NCBI GenBank assembly: GCA_003611955.1
Contig: RAZE01000016.1
Coordinates: 32,978 to 96,977 of the forward strand
Direction: 5' to 3'
DNA length: 64,000 nucleotides
DNA from: a bacterium 1XD8-76
GTDB taxonomy: Bacteria > Bacillota > Clostridia > Lachnospirales > Lachnospiraceae
Position numbers and translations under genes: made by a program. Under the pieces are notes generated by a model that saw only the letters and a list, made by a program, of their open reading frames with translations, was not told the origin of the DNA and did not search any database. How positions within the stretch are numbered: the stretch's first letter is position 1; each line of letters starts with the position of its first letter. This document shows positions 16,798-26,792 of this stretch, one piece after another.

Positions 16798-18252
16798 CTA
16801 TTTCTCACTCATCTGATCCAACAGATTGATCTTGATGTCGTAGAGTTTACTCGACAGATCTACATATACCTTCTGGGGGTTGATCAATCTTCTCGTCTCA
16901 TCCCAGAGTGTGGAGAGCTCTCTCTGACAGTAGTCCCGGATATCCATAACCTTAGGAGATTCATAGACGCATTCACCGTCTCTAAAAATGGGGGCTAAAA
17001 GTTCCCGCATCGTGTAGGTGCCGGGTTTCAGCTTTGTCTTTTTCCAGGGCTCCAGAGGATCGAACAGGAGTAACGGTTCGTCCTCGGAGAATTTCTCGTC
17101 CACAAGACAGATCAGATCGGCTTTGATCTTGCCGGTCTCCTTATCGTAGATCCGATAGATGGTTTTATTGCCAGGGTTTGTGACCTTCTCGGAGTTCTCG
17201 GACAGCTTGATCTTCGGGATGAATTTCCCGTCTTCCCCCATGATGGCGGCAAGCTTGTAGACGCCCCCGAAGGCGGGCCAGTCTTTGCTGGTGATCAGAT
17301 TTGTGCCCACGCCCCAGGAGGTGATGGCTGCGCCCTGCACTTTCAGAGAGTCGATCAGATACTCGTCCAGATCGTTGGAAGCCGAGATCACCGCGTCCGG
17401 GAATCCCGCTTCGTCCAGCATCTTCCTGGCTTTCTTGGAGAGGTAGGCGAGGTCGCCGCTGTCCAGGCGGATGCCGTAAAACTTCAGGTCCACGCCGGCG
17501 TCCCTCATCTCTTTAAATACGCGGATCGCGTTGGGGACGCCGGATTTCAGGGTATCATAAGTGTCCACCAGCAGGATGCAGGCCGAGGGGTACATGTCCG
17601 CGTAGGTCTTAAAGGCAGTGTATTCGTCCGGGAAGCTCATGATCCAGCTGTGGGCGTGGGTTCCCTTCACCGGCACGTCGAACAGCTGACCGCAGAGTAC
17701 ATTGGAAGTGCCGATGCAGCCGCCGATGACCGCTGCTCTTGCCCCGTAGGTTCCGGCATCAGGCCCCTGGGCTCTGCGTAATCCGAACTCCATGATCCCG
17801 TCGCCCCTCGCCGCCCAGCAGACCCGGGAAGCCTTGGTGGCGATCAGGGACTGGTGATTGATGATGTTGAGAATGGCGGTCTCCACCAGCTGCGCTTCCA
17901 TGATCGGAGCGATCACTTTCACAACAGGCTCCCTGGGGAAGATAACGGTGCCTTCCGGAATGGCGTAGACGCTGCCCGAAAAGCGGAAATTTGCCAGATA
18001 ATCCAGAAAGTCCTGATCGAAGAGATCCAGGCTGGCCAGATATTCGATGTCCTGCGGAGCAAAATGCAATTCTTTGATATAATTTATTAACTGTTCAAGT
18101 CCGGCGGAGATCGCGTACCCGCCGCCGTTCGGGTTGCTGCGGTAAAACGCGTCGAAGATAACTGTCTCGTTTCGATCCATGTTGCGGAAATATCCCTGCA
18201 TCATGGTGAGTTCATACAAATCTGTCAGCAGTGTCAAATTCTGCCTGTCCAT
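16798..18252 (-). CDS. pncB: Nicotinate phosphoribosyltransferase
   Basis: PncB makes nicotinate mononucleotide from nicotinate and PRPP in NAD salvage. The 484-residue protein starts MDRQNLTLLTDLYELTMMQG, a family hallmark. It contains EFGLRRAQGPDAG, the VKGTHAHSWIMSF region and the RLDSGDLAYLSKKARKMLD phosphoribosyltransferase core. The frame is open for 12 more codons upstream, but the GGAGGGG site fits ATG at 18250-18252. It is transcribed alone, divergent from ileS, with its own promoter and terminator. Confidence 0.95.
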   Translation of the reverse strand: MDRQNLTLLTDLYELTMMQGYFRNMDRNETVIFDAFYRSNPNGGGYAISAGLEQLINYIKELHFAPQDIEYLASLDLFDQDFLDYLANFRFSGSVYAIPEGTVIFPREPVVKVIAPIMEAQLVETAILNIINHQSLIATKASRVCWAARGDGIMEFGLRRAQGPDAGTYGARAAVIGGCIGTSNVLCGQLFDVPVKGTHAHSWIMSFPDEYTAFKTYADMYPSACILLVDTYDTLKSGVPNAIRVFKEMRDAGVDLKFYGIRLDSGDLAYLSKKARKMLDEAGFPDAVISASNDLDEYLIDSLKVQGAAITSWGVGTNLITSKDWPAFGGVYKLAAIMGEDGKFIPKIKLSENSEKVTNPGNKTIYRIYDKETGKIKADLICLVDEKFSEDEPLLLFDPLEPWKKTKLKPGTYTMRELLAPIFRDGECVYESPKVMDIRDYCQRELSTLWDETRRLINPQKVYVDLSSKLYDIKINLLDQMSEK

Positions 18253-18297
18253 AGCGTCCCCTCCTTCTGGGTGAAATGTCAGTGTCAAATCGTCCTC

Positions 18298-18326
18298 ATT
18301 TTACACCCCGACGGCGAAAAAAACAA
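18298..18326 (-). promoter_or_regulatory. Promoter of pncB
   Basis: On the minus strand: TTGTTT (18326-18321), 17-bp spacer, TAAAAT (18303-18298). It sits back to back with the ileS promoter, whose -35 begins 12 bp away. Confidence 0.6.
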
Positions 18327-18337
18327 GGTAATATTTC

Positions 18338-18366
18338 TTGACATTTCTTCATCGCACCTTTAAACT
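18338..18366 (+). promoter_or_regulatory. Sigma-A promoter of ileS
   Basis: A perfect TTGACA (18338-18343), 17-bp spacer, TAAACT (18361-18366). The leader to the ATG at 18440 is only about 65 nt, too short for a T-box. Confidence 0.75.
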
Positions 18367-18439
18367 AAGAATGTTAAATATTTATAAGGAAAATTGCGAA
18401 GCAATCAGCGTTTGATACGATAAGGGAAAAGGAGAAAAC

Positions 18440-21400
18440 ATGTACCAGAAAGTTGATACGAATCTGAACTTTGTAGACAGGGAAAAAGAAGTTTGTCAGT
18501 TCTGGAGAGAAAACGACATTTTTCAAAAATCCATGGATATCAGAAAGGACGGTCCGACTTACACGTTTTACGACGGTCCGCCGACCGCAAACGGCAAGCC
18601 CCATATCGGCCATGTGCTGACAAGGGCGATCAAGGATATGATCCCTCGGTATCGGACTATGAAGGGATATATGGTGCCGAGAAAAGCGGGCTGGGATACC
18701 CACGGACTGCCGGTGGAACTGGAAGTGGAGAAAGAGCTGGGGCTGGACGGAAAAGAGCAGATCGAGCAGTATGGCCTTGCGCCCTTTATTGAGAAGTGCA
18801 AGGAGTCCGTATGGCAGTATAAAGGCATGTGGGAGGATTTTTCCGGCACAGTTGGCTTCTGGGCGGATATGGACGATCCCTATGTGACATATTATGATGA
18901 TTTTATCGAGTCCGAGTGGTGGGCGCTTAAACAGATCTGGGATAAAAAGCTTCTGTATAAGGGCTTTAAGATCGTGCCCTACTGTCCGAGGTGCGGTACG
19001 CCTCTGTCCTCCCATGAGGTGGCTCAGGGGTACAAAGCGGTGAAGGAGCGCTCCGCGGTGGTGCGTTTTAAAACGGTAGGGGAGGAAAACACCTATTTCC
19101 TGGCGTGGACGACAACGCCCTGGACGCTGCCCTCCAATGTGGCGCTCTGCGTGAACCCGAAGGATACCTACTGCAAGGTGAAGGCAGCCGACGGCTATAT
19201 CTACTATATGGCGAAAGAACTTCTGGACAATGTGCTGGGCTCTCTGGCGGAGGAAGGAAAGCCGGCGTATGAGGTGCTGGAGACTTATGTCGGGACGGAC
19301 CTGGAACATAAAGAGTACGAACCGCTCTTTGCCTGTGCGGGCGAGGCGGCAGGGAAGCAGCATAAAAAAGGGTTCTATATCACATGTGACAACTATGTCA
19401 CAATGTCGGACGGTACCGGCATCGTGCATATCGCACCGGCGTTCGGTGAGGACGATGCGAACGTGGGGCGCAAGTACGATCTGCCCTTCGTACAGTTTGT
19501 GGACGGCAAAGGAAATATGACCGGCGAGACACCCTACGCCGGAAAGTTTGTCAAGGATGCGGACAAGGATATCCTGGTGGATCTGGACAGGGAGGGGAAG
19601 CTTTTCTCCGCGCCGAAGTTCGAGCATGACTATCCTTTCTGCTGGCGCTGTGATACGCCGCTGATCTACTACGCGAGGGAGTCCTGGTTTATCAGGATGA
19701 CCGCCGTGCGGGATGACCTTGTGAGAAACAATAAGACCGTGAATTGGATTCCGCCTTCCATCGGGGAGGGGCGGTTTGGAAACTGGCTGGAGAATATTCA
19801 GGACTGGGGCGTTTCCAGAAACCGCTACTGGGGCACGCCGCTCAACATATGGGAGTGCGCGGGCTGCGGACACCAGGAGGCGATCGGTTCCAGGGAAGAG
19901 CTCTATAAGCTTTCCGGAAATGAGAAGGCGAAGGATGTGGAGCTGCACAGGCCCTACATCGATGAGATCACCTGCACCTGTCCGGAGTGCGGCGGCACCA
20001 TGAAGCGTGTGCCGGAGGTGATCGACTGCTGGTTTGACTCCGGCGCGATGCCTTTTGCGCAGCACCACTATCCCTTTGAGAACAAGGAACTGTTTGAGGC
20101 GCAGTTCCCGGCGCAGTTTATCTCCGAGGCGGTGGACCAGACGAGAGGGTGGTTCTACTCCCTGATGGCGGAGTCCACGCTGCTGTTCAATAAATCGCCC
20201 TTTGAAAACGTGATCGTGCTGGGACATATACAGGACGAGAACGGGCAGAAGATGAGTAAGAGCAAAGGGAATGCGATCGATCCCTTTGAGGCGCTTGAGA
20301 CCTACGGCGGGGATGCGATCCGCTGGTATTTCTACATCAATTCGGCGCCCTGGCTGCCCAACCGTTTCCACGGCAAGGCGGTCCAGGAAGGGCAGAGAAA
20401 GTTCCTCGGCACGCTCTGGAATACGTATGCATTCTTCGTGTTGTATGCGAACATCGACGGGTTTGACGCGACGAAATATACGCTGGATTATGAGAAGCTG
20501 CCGGTGATGGACAAATGGCTGTTGTCCAAATTAAATACGGCGATCGGCCAGGTGGATGAACATCTGGACAACTACAGACTTCCCGAGGCGGCGAGAGTGC
20601 TGGACAACTTCGTGGATGAGATGAGCAACTGGTACGTGCGCAGAAGCAGGGAGCGTTTCTGGGCAAAGGGCATGGAGCAGGATAAGATCAATGCCTACAT
20701 GACGCTCTACACTGCTCTGGTGGAGATCTGTAAGTGCGCGGCGCCCATGGTGCCCTTTATGACGGAGGAAATATACAGGAATCTGGTGTGCACTATCGAT
20801 CAGGATGCGCCGGAGAGTATTCATCTGTGCGATTTCCCGACGGCGAACGCGGCGTATATCGATAAGGAGCTGGAAGAATACATGGAGGAAGTGCTCCGCA
20901 TCGTGGTGCTCGGCAGAGCGGCGAGGAATGAGGCGAATATCAAGAACCGTCAGCCCATCGGCGAGATGATCGTAAAGGCGGAGAATGAGTTGCCTGCATT
21001 CTATCAGGATATCGTCAGGGATGAGCTGAATGTGAAGAAGGTGGTCTTTGCGGAAGATGTGTCTTCCTATACAAGCTACAGCTTCAAGCCGCAGCTTCGC
21101 ACATTGGGGCCGAAGTTCGGAAAACAGCTCGGCGGCATAAAGAGTTATCTGTCAAATATCGACGGGCTCTCCGCTATGGCGGCGGTGACATCCTTTAAGG
21201 AGGGAAAAACGCTGGACTTTGAGGTGGACGGCGTAAAGATTTCCCTGGCGGAGGAGGATGTGCTGATCGAGATATCTCAGAAAGAGGGCTTTGTGGCGCA
21301 GGCTGACAAAGCGGTGACCGTGGTGCTCGATACGAACCTGACACCGGAACTGCTGGAGGAGGGATTCTCTGCGGAGGTGATCAGCAAGATCCAGACCATG

Positions 21401-21607
21401 CGCAAGGACGCCGGGTTTGAAGTCATGGATCATATCAGTATCTCCGTGACGGGAAATGAGAAGATCGCTGAGATCGTTAAGAAGAATGCGGCGGCGATCT
21501 CCGAGAAAGTGCTGGCGGACGAGATCCTCTACGGGGAGGCGCTCGCTGATGCGAAGGAGTGGAAGGTCAACGGGGAAACGGTGGAATTGGGAGTGAGGAA
21601 ACGATAA
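18440..21607 (+). CDS. ileS: Isoleucyl-tRNA synthetase
   Basis: IleS charges tRNA-Ile. The 1055-residue class I synthetase has the HIGH motif in NGKPHIGHVL near residue 55, the CP1 editing insertion (TWTTTPWTLPSN), KMSKSKGNAIDP near residue 610 and the anticodon-binding region after it. It is longer than the roughly 920-residue Bacillus enzyme, matching the longer clostridial type, and has a long C-terminal extension. AAAAGGAG precedes ATG 18440. glgP follows after 45 bp with no terminator between. Confidence 0.96.
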   Translation: MYQKVDTNLNFVDREKEVCQFWRENDIFQKSMDIRKDGPTYTFYDGPPTANGKPHIGHVLTRAIKDMIPRYRTMKGYMVPRKAGWDTHGLPVELEVEKELGLDGKEQIEQYGLAPFIEKCKESVWQYKGMWEDFSGTVGFWADMDDPYVTYYDDFIESEWWALKQIWDKKLLYKGFKIVPYCPRCGTPLSSHEVAQGYKAVKERSAVVRFKTVGEENTYFLAWTTTPWTLPSNVALCVNPKDTYCKVKAADGYIYYMAKELLDNVLGSLAEEGKPAYEVLETYVGTDLEHKEYEPLFACAGEAAGKQHKKGFYITCDNYVTMSDGTGIVHIAPAFGEDDANVGRKYDLPFVQFVDGKGNMTGETPYAGKFVKDADKDILVDLDREGKLFSAPKFEHDYPFCWRCDTPLIYYARESWFIRMTAVRDDLVRNNKTVNWIPPSIGEGRFGNWLENIQDWGVSRNRYWGTPLNIWECAGCGHQEAIGSREELYKLSGNEKAKDVELHRPYIDEITCTCPECGGTMKRVPEVIDCWFDSGAMPFAQHHYPFENKELFEAQFPAQFISEAVDQTRGWFYSLMAESTLLFNKSPFENVIVLGHIQDENGQKMSKSKGNAIDPFEALETYGGDAIRWYFYINSAPWLPNRFHGKAVQEGQRKFLGTLWNTYAFFVLYANIDGFDATKYTLDYEKLPVMDKWLLSKLNTAIGQVDEHLDNYRLPEAARVLDNFVDEMSNWYVRRSRERFWAKGMEQDKINAYMTLYTALVEICKCAAPMVPFMTEEIYRNLVCTIDQDAPESIHLCDFPTANAAYIDKELEEYMEEVLRIVVLGRAARNEANIKNRQPIGEMIVKAENELPAFYQDIVRDELNVKKVVFAEDVSSYTSYSFKPQLRTLGPKFGKQLGGIKSYLSNIDGLSAMAAVTSFKEGKTLDFEVDGVKISLAEEDVLIEISQKEGFVAQADKAVTVVLDTNLTPELLEEGFSAEVISKIQTMRKDAGFEVMDHISISVTGNEKIAEIVKKNAAAISEKVLADEILYGEALADAKEWKVNGETVELGVRKR

Positions 21608-21652
21608 AAGTCCCTGGGTAATCAGGAGAAAAAGTTAAGAGAGGGAGAGATT

Positions 21653-24136
21653 ATGGTACTGAAATCACAACAGAAAAAGTTAACCTTTGATAAAGAACTG
21701 TTCAAAAGAAGCGTCCTGTACAATGTAAAGACATTGTACAGAAAAACGATGGATGAGGCGACACCACAGCAGATCTTTCAGGCGGTTTCCTATGCGATCA
21801 AGGATGCCGTGGTGGATCACTGGATGGAAACCCAGAAAGAATATGAAAAACAGGACCCCAAGATGGTCTATTACATGTCCATGGAATTCCTGATGGGGCG
21901 TGCGCTGGGCAATAATATTATCAACCTGCAGGCTTATTACTCCGTGGGCGAAGCGCTGAAAGAACTTGGCGTGGATCTCAATGTGATAGAGGATCAGGAG
22001 CCGGATGCGGCGCTGGGAAACGGCGGTCTGGGACGCCTGGCGGCATGCTTTTTGGACTCGTTATCCACGCTGGGATACGAGGCTTACGGCTGCGGTATCC
22101 GGTACCATTATGGTATGTTCAAACAGCAGATCCGCGACGGTTTTCAGATAGAAGTGCCGGACAACTGGCTGGAATATGGCAATCCCTTTGAACTGAAGAG
22201 GCCGGAGTATGCCAAGGAAGTAAAATTTGGCGGTTATGTCAACGTGTATGTGGATGAGAAGGGCAGAAGCCACTTCCGCCAGGAAGGGTATCAGTCGGTC
22301 AAGGCGGTCCCCTATGATATGCCGATCGTCGGTTACGGCAACGGTATCGTCAATACGCTGCGCATCTGGGATGCGGAGCCGGTGGAGTGCTTCCAGCTCG
22401 ATTCCTTTGACAAGGGCGATTATCAGAAGGCGGTGGAACAGCAGAACCTGGCCCGCAATATCGTGGAGGTGCTCTACCCCAACGATAACCACTATGCAGG
22501 CAAAGAGCTCCGCCTGAAACAGCAGTATTTCTTTATCTCCGCCTCCGTACAGCAGGCGGTGGCAAAGTATATGAAGCGGCATGATGATATCAGAAAGTTC
22601 CATGAAAAGGTGACGTTCCAGCTCAACGATACGCACCCCACCGTGGCAATCGCGGAGCTGATGCGGCTGTTGATGGATGAGCATTTCCTGTCCTGGGATG
22701 AGGCGTGGGAAGTGACCACGAAGACCTGTGCTTATACAAACCATACGATCATGTCCGAGGCTCTTGAAAAATGGCCGATTGAGCTGTTTTCCAGGCTTCT
22801 GCCCCGTATCTACCAGATCATCGAGGAGATCAACAGAAGATTCGTCATGCGGATCGAGCAGATGTACCCCGGTAATCATGAAAAAGTGCGCAAAATGGCG
22901 ATCCTGTATGACGGACAGGTGAAGATGGCGCATCTGGCGATCGCGGCAGGTTACTCCGTCAACGGCGTGGCAAGGCTGCACACAGAGATCCTGAAAAATC
23001 AGGAACTCAAAGATTTCTATGAGATGATGCCGGAGAAGTTCAATAATAAGACAAACGGAATCACCCAGAGAAGATTTTTGCTTCACGGAAATCCGCTTCT
23101 CGCCAACTGGGTGACAAACCATGTGGGCGCGGAATGGATCACGGACCTGCCGAAGATCGCGGGGCTTAAGATCTATGCGGAGGATAAGAAATCTCAGCAG
23201 GAGTTTATGAACATCAAGTACCAGAACAAAGTGCGCCTGGCAAACTATATTCTGGAACACAATGGTATTGAAGTAGATCCCCGCTCCATTTTCGACGTAC
23301 AGGTAAAGAGACTCCATGAGTACAAGAGGCAGCTTTTGAATATCCTGCATGTGATGTACTTATATAATGAACTGAAAGACCATCCGGATATGGACTTCTA
23401 TCCGAGAACTTTCATCTTTGGCGCGAAGGCGGCGGCCGGTTATAAGAATGCGAAACTGACGATCAAGCTGATCAATGCAGTGGGCGATGTGGTCAACAAC
23501 GATCCGACCATCGGCGGCAAGATCAAAGTCGTATTTATCGAGGACTACCGGGTTTCCAACGCGGAGATGATCTTCGCGGCGGCGGATGTCTCCGAACAGA
23601 TATCCACGGCAAGTAAGGAGGCCTCCGGTACGGGCAATATGAAGTTTATGTTGAACGGTGCTCTGACGATCGGTACGATGGACGGCGCCAATGTGGAGAT
23701 CGTGGAGGAAGTAGGCGAGGAGAACGCGTTTATTTTCGGCCTCAGTTCCGAGGAAGTGATCCGCTTTGAGAACTACGGCGGGTATGATCCGATGGAGATC
23801 TTCAACAACGATCAGGATGTCAGGAGAGTGTTGATGCAGCTGATCAACGGAACCTATTCCCCGAATGACACGGAACTGTTCCGTAGCCTGTATAATTCTT
23901 TGCTGAACACACAGTCTACGAGCAAGGCGGACAGGTACTTTATTCTGAAAGACTTCAAGGCTTACGCGGAAGCGCAGAGAAGAGTGGAAGCGGCTTACCG
24001 CGATGAGCAGGGATGGGCGAAGAAGGCCATCCTGAATGTGGCATGTTCCGGCAAATTTACATCGGATCGGACGATCCAGCAGTATGTGGACGAGATATGG
24101 CATCTGGATAAAGTGGTGCTGCCGGTTAAAAAATAA
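21653..24136 (+). CDS. glgP: Glycogen/maltodextrin phosphorylase
   Basis: GlgP releases glucose-1-phosphate from alpha-1,4-glucans using phosphate and pyridoxal phosphate. The 827-residue protein has the N-terminal LGNGGLGRLAACF, RLHEYKRQLLN and the PLP-lysine segment EASGTGNMKFMLNGALTIG near residue 660. Length is typical. AGGGAGAG lies before ATG 21653. Together with glgC-glgD this window has both glycogen synthesis and breakdown genes. A complex palindrome follows its stop. Confidence 0.96.
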   Translation: MVLKSQQKKLTFDKELFKRSVLYNVKTLYRKTMDEATPQQIFQAVSYAIKDAVVDHWMETQKEYEKQDPKMVYYMSMEFLMGRALGNNIINLQAYYSVGEALKELGVDLNVIEDQEPDAALGNGGLGRLAACFLDSLSTLGYEAYGCGIRYHYGMFKQQIRDGFQIEVPDNWLEYGNPFELKRPEYAKEVKFGGYVNVYVDEKGRSHFRQEGYQSVKAVPYDMPIVGYGNGIVNTLRIWDAEPVECFQLDSFDKGDYQKAVEQQNLARNIVEVLYPNDNHYAGKELRLKQQYFFISASVQQAVAKYMKRHDDIRKFHEKVTFQLNDTHPTVAIAELMRLLMDEHFLSWDEAWEVTTKTCAYTNHTIMSEALEKWPIELFSRLLPRIYQIIEEINRRFVMRIEQMYPGNHEKVRKMAILYDGQVKMAHLAIAAGYSVNGVARLHTEILKNQELKDFYEMMPEKFNNKTNGITQRRFLLHGNPLLANWVTNHVGAEWITDLPKIAGLKIYAEDKKSQQEFMNIKYQNKVRLANYILEHNGIEVDPRSIFDVQVKRLHEYKRQLLNILHVMYLYNELKDHPDMDFYPRTFIFGAKAAAGYKNAKLTIKLINAVGDVVNNDPTIGGKIKVVFIEDYRVSNAEMIFAAADVSEQISTASKEASGTGNMKFMLNGALTIGTMDGANVEIVEEVGEENAFIFGLSSEEVIRFENYGGYDPMEIFNNDQDVRRVLMQLINGTYSPNDTELFRSLYNSLLNTQSTSKADRYFILKDFKAYAEAQRRVEAAYRDEQGWAKKAILNVACSGKFTSDRTIQQYVDEIWHLDKVVLPVKK

Positions 24137-24160
24137 ATTGGAGTGATCAAGGCGTCTGCC

Positions 24161-24307
24161 CGGTCATATATATATCCCTTCGAACCACGCTCGCGCTCCG
24201 GGGAAAACGCAACGGATGCTAAGCTCATGCGAAATTTTCTACGAAAATTTCGCATGAGCCAAGCACCGGCGTTTTCCAGGGGTATTTCAGGGATATATAT
24301 GTGACCG
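24161..24307. repeat. Nested 147-bp inverted repeat between glgP and the hydratase gene
   Basis: Three concentric pairings are visible. The outer arms 24161-24178 and 24290-24307 match at 17 of 18 positions. The middle arms GGAAAACGC and GCGTTTTCC continue into CGG-TGCT and AGCA-CCG. The inner arms 24223-24239 and 24243-24259 are a perfect 17-bp stem with a 3-nt loop. It fills most of the 217-bp gap and has no U-tract. A miniature mobile element or a structured RNA are the leading readings. Confidence 0.75.
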
Positions 24308-24353
24308 TGCGGCGTTATTTGACACAAAAAATAGTGATAAAAAAGGAGAGAGT

Positions 24354-26648
24354 ATGGTTGAATTATATAACGGCGGCGCATGGCTGGTGAATGGGGAGGA
24401 ATTGATCCCGGACACCCATGAGGCATATGCGGAAGTAAAACAGAAGACAGGGCTTGAGATCGGTAAAGAGGAAGCGGCGAAGGAGACGATGGCCTACGGG
24501 ATTCTGAAGGCGCACAACACGTCGGATTCCATGAACAGGCTGAAGATCCGGTTTGACAAGCTGACCAGCCATGATATCACCTTTGTAGGGATCATTCAGA
24601 CGGCGCGGGCGTCAGGGCTTGAGAAGTTTCCGATGCCCTATGTGCTGACAAACTGTCACAATTCGCTCTGCGCGGTGGGCGGCACGATCAACGAAGACGA
24701 CCATATGTTTGGCCTGACCTGCGCAAAACGGTACGGCGGTGTCTATGTGCCCCCGCACCAGGCGGTCATCCATCAGTATGCGAGGGAGATGCTTGCGGGG
24801 GTCGGGAAGATGATCCTGGGATCGGATTCCCATACCCGCTATGGAGCGCTGGGCACGATGGCGATGGGCGAGGGCGGTCCGGAACTTGTGAAACAGCTTT
24901 TGAACCAGACCTATGACATCAACAGACCGGAAGTGGTGGCGGTGTATCTGACCGGCGAACCCGTAAAGGGGGTAGGGCCTCAGGACGTGGCGCTGGCGAT
25001 CATCGGCGCTGTGTTCGGCAACGGTTATGTGAAGAATAAAGTGATGGAATTCGTGGGACCGGGGGTAAAATCCCTGAGTGCGGATTTCCGCATCGGTATC
25101 GATGTGATGACGACGGAGACCACCTGCCTGTCGTCCATCTGGGAGACCGATGAGCAGATCAGAGAGTGGTATGATATTCACGGCAGAAGCGAAGAGTACG
25201 CCGAGTTAAGACCAGGGCGGGCGGTCTACTATGACGGTGCGATCACGGTGGATCTGAGTAAGGTGAGACCGATGATCGCCATGCCGTTCCACCCCAGCAA
25301 TACCTACACGATAGAAGAATTGAACGCGAATCTGACAGACATCCTCGCGGATGTGGAGAAGCGGGCGCAGGTGAGCCTGGACGGCGCCGTGGACTTTACT
25401 CTGAGAGACAAGGTGAAGAACGGAAAGCTGATGGTGGATCAGGGGATCATCGCGGGCTGTGCGGGCGGCGGATTTGAAAATATCTGTGCGGCGGCGGACA
25501 TCTTAAAGGGCAGCTATATCGGTGCGGAGGGCTTTACGCTCAGCGTATACCCTGCGTCCATGCCTGTCTACATGGAATTGATCCGGAACGGGAAAGCGGC
25601 GGATATTCTGGAGACAGGCGCAGTCATGAAGACGGCGTTCTGCGGTCCCTGCTTTGGAGCGGGCGATACGCCGGCGAACAACGCTTTCAGCATTCGGCAT
25701 TCCACGAGAAACTTCCCGAACAGGGAGGGTTCCAAGCTGCAAAATGGCCAGATCGCGTCCGTGGCGCTGATGGATGCTCGTTCCATCGCGGCGACGGCTG
25801 CCAACAAGGGTGTTCTGACGGCGGCGACGGATTTCGATGGAGAGATCGGAAAGTATGCGTATCATTTTGACAGCAATATCTACGCCAACAGAGTATTTGA
25901 CTCAGAGGGCGCGGCGGACGAGTCCGTGGAGATCCAGTTTGGACCGAATATCAAGGACTGGCCGAAGATGGGCGCGCTGCCGGAGAATCTGGTGTTGCGT
26001 GTAGTGGCTGAGATCCACGACCCCGTGACGACGACGGACGAGCTGATCCCTTCAGGAGAGACTTCCTCCTACCGTTCCAATCCGCTGGGTCTTGCGGAGT
26101 TCACCCTGTCCCGGAAGGACCCGGAGTACGTGGGGCGCGCGAAGGACATTCAGAGGGCGGAGAAAGCGAGAATGGCCGGAGAACACCCCTGCCAGGTGCA
26201 CCCGGATGTAAAACCGGTGATGAATGTGGTCAAGAAGGTTTTCTCGGGGGCGAGCCATGAGAATACCGGTTTCGGTTCGACCATTTTTGCGGTGAAACCG
26301 GGGGACGGTTCCGCGAGAGAGCAGGCGGCGTCCTGCCAGAAAGTGCTGGGCGGCTGGGCGAATATCGCGTGCGAGTATGCCACAAAGCGTTACCGCTCCA
26401 ATCTGATCAACTGGGGTATGTTGCCCTTCCTGGTCGAAGAGGGCGAACTTCCTTTCCGGAATCTGGACTATATCTTTATACCGGATATCAAAAGAGCGGT
26501 GGAAGACAAAGCGGACGTGATAAAGGCCTACAGAGTGGATACGGAGGCAGGGAATATGCAGGAGTTTGACCTCACTCTGGGCGAACTGACCGAGGAGGAG
26601 AGACAGATTATTTTGAAAGGCTGCCTGATTAATTACAACAGAGTATAA
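24354..26648 (+). CDS. Aconitase-family hydratase
   Basis: A 764-residue protein of the aconitase superfamily, which interconverts hydroxy-acids through a 4Fe-4S cluster. Family features are the [20 protein letters not shown] substrate loop near residue 160, [14 protein letters not shown] and the cluster motif CGPCFGAGD near residue 430. A C-terminal swivel domain completes it. The length and sequence resemble the clostridial 'hydratase' group rather than classic AcnA/AcnB, so citrate is only one possible substrate. AAAGGAGAGAG precedes ATG 24354. It is flanked on both sides by long hairpins. Confidence 0.88.
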   Translation: MVELYNGGAWLVNGEELIPDTHEAYAEVKQKTGLEIGKEEAAKETMAYGILKAHNTSDSMNRLKIRFDKLTSHDITFVGIIQTARASGLEKFPMPYVLTNCHNSLCAVGGTINEDDHMFGLTCAKRYGGVYVPPHQAVIHQYAREMLAGVGKMILGSDSHTRYGALGTMAMGEGGPELVKQLLNQTYDINRPEVVAVYLTGEPVKGVGPQDVALAIIGAVFGNGYVKNKVMEFVGPGVKSLSADFRIGIDVMTTETTCLSSIWETDEQIREWYDIHGRSEEYAELRPGRAVYYDGAITVDLSKVRPMIAMPFHPSNTYTIEELNANLTDILADVEKRAQVSLDGAVDFTLRDKVKNGKLMVDQGIIAGCAGGGFENICAAADILKGSYIGAEGFTLSVYPASMPVYMELIRNGKAADILETGAVMKTAFCGPCFGAGDTPANNAFSIRHSTRNFPNREGSKLQNGQIASVALMDARSIAATAANKGVLTAATDFDGEIGKYAYHFDSNIYANRVFDSEGAADESVEIQFGPNIKDWPKMGALPENLVLRVVAEIHDPVTTTDELIPSGETSSYRSNPLGLAEFTLSRKDPEYVGRAKDIQRAEKARMAGEHPCQVHPDVKPVMNVVKKVFSGASHENTGFGSTIFAVKPGDGSAREQAASCQKVLGGWANIACEYATKRYRSNLINWGMLPFLVEEGELPFRNLDYIFIPDIKRAVEDKADVIKAYRVDTEAGNMQEFDLTLGELTEEERQIILKGCLINYNRV

Positions 26649-26675
26649 TTTTTTGGGAGAATCTTCCGATATATT

Positions 26676-26764
26676 TAGTACAGGATGAGAAAAGCACCAT
26701 GGAAGGTACACATAGCGGGAATGTGAATGTGCACCTTTCATGGCGCTTTTCTCGTCCTGTACTA
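26676..26764 (+). terminator. Long (36-bp) hairpin after the hydratase gene
   Basis: The arm 26676-26711 pairs with 26729-26764, with two G-U and two A-C positions, around a 17-nt loop. A short TTTTAT follows. It probably ends the hydratase transcript, but its length is well beyond a normal intrinsic terminator. The next gene begins within 30 bp of it. Confidence 0.6.
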
Positions 26765-26792
26765 TTTTATGAGGAAGGGGATGAAGCAGGGG

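Noticed and set aside
18374..20371. Long antisense open frame opposite ileS
   Set aside because: It mirrors a secure class I synthetase and has arginine/histidine-rich composition typical of an antisense shadow. Similar long antisense frames opposite glgC, mfd, glgP, murF and asnS were dismissed for the same reason.
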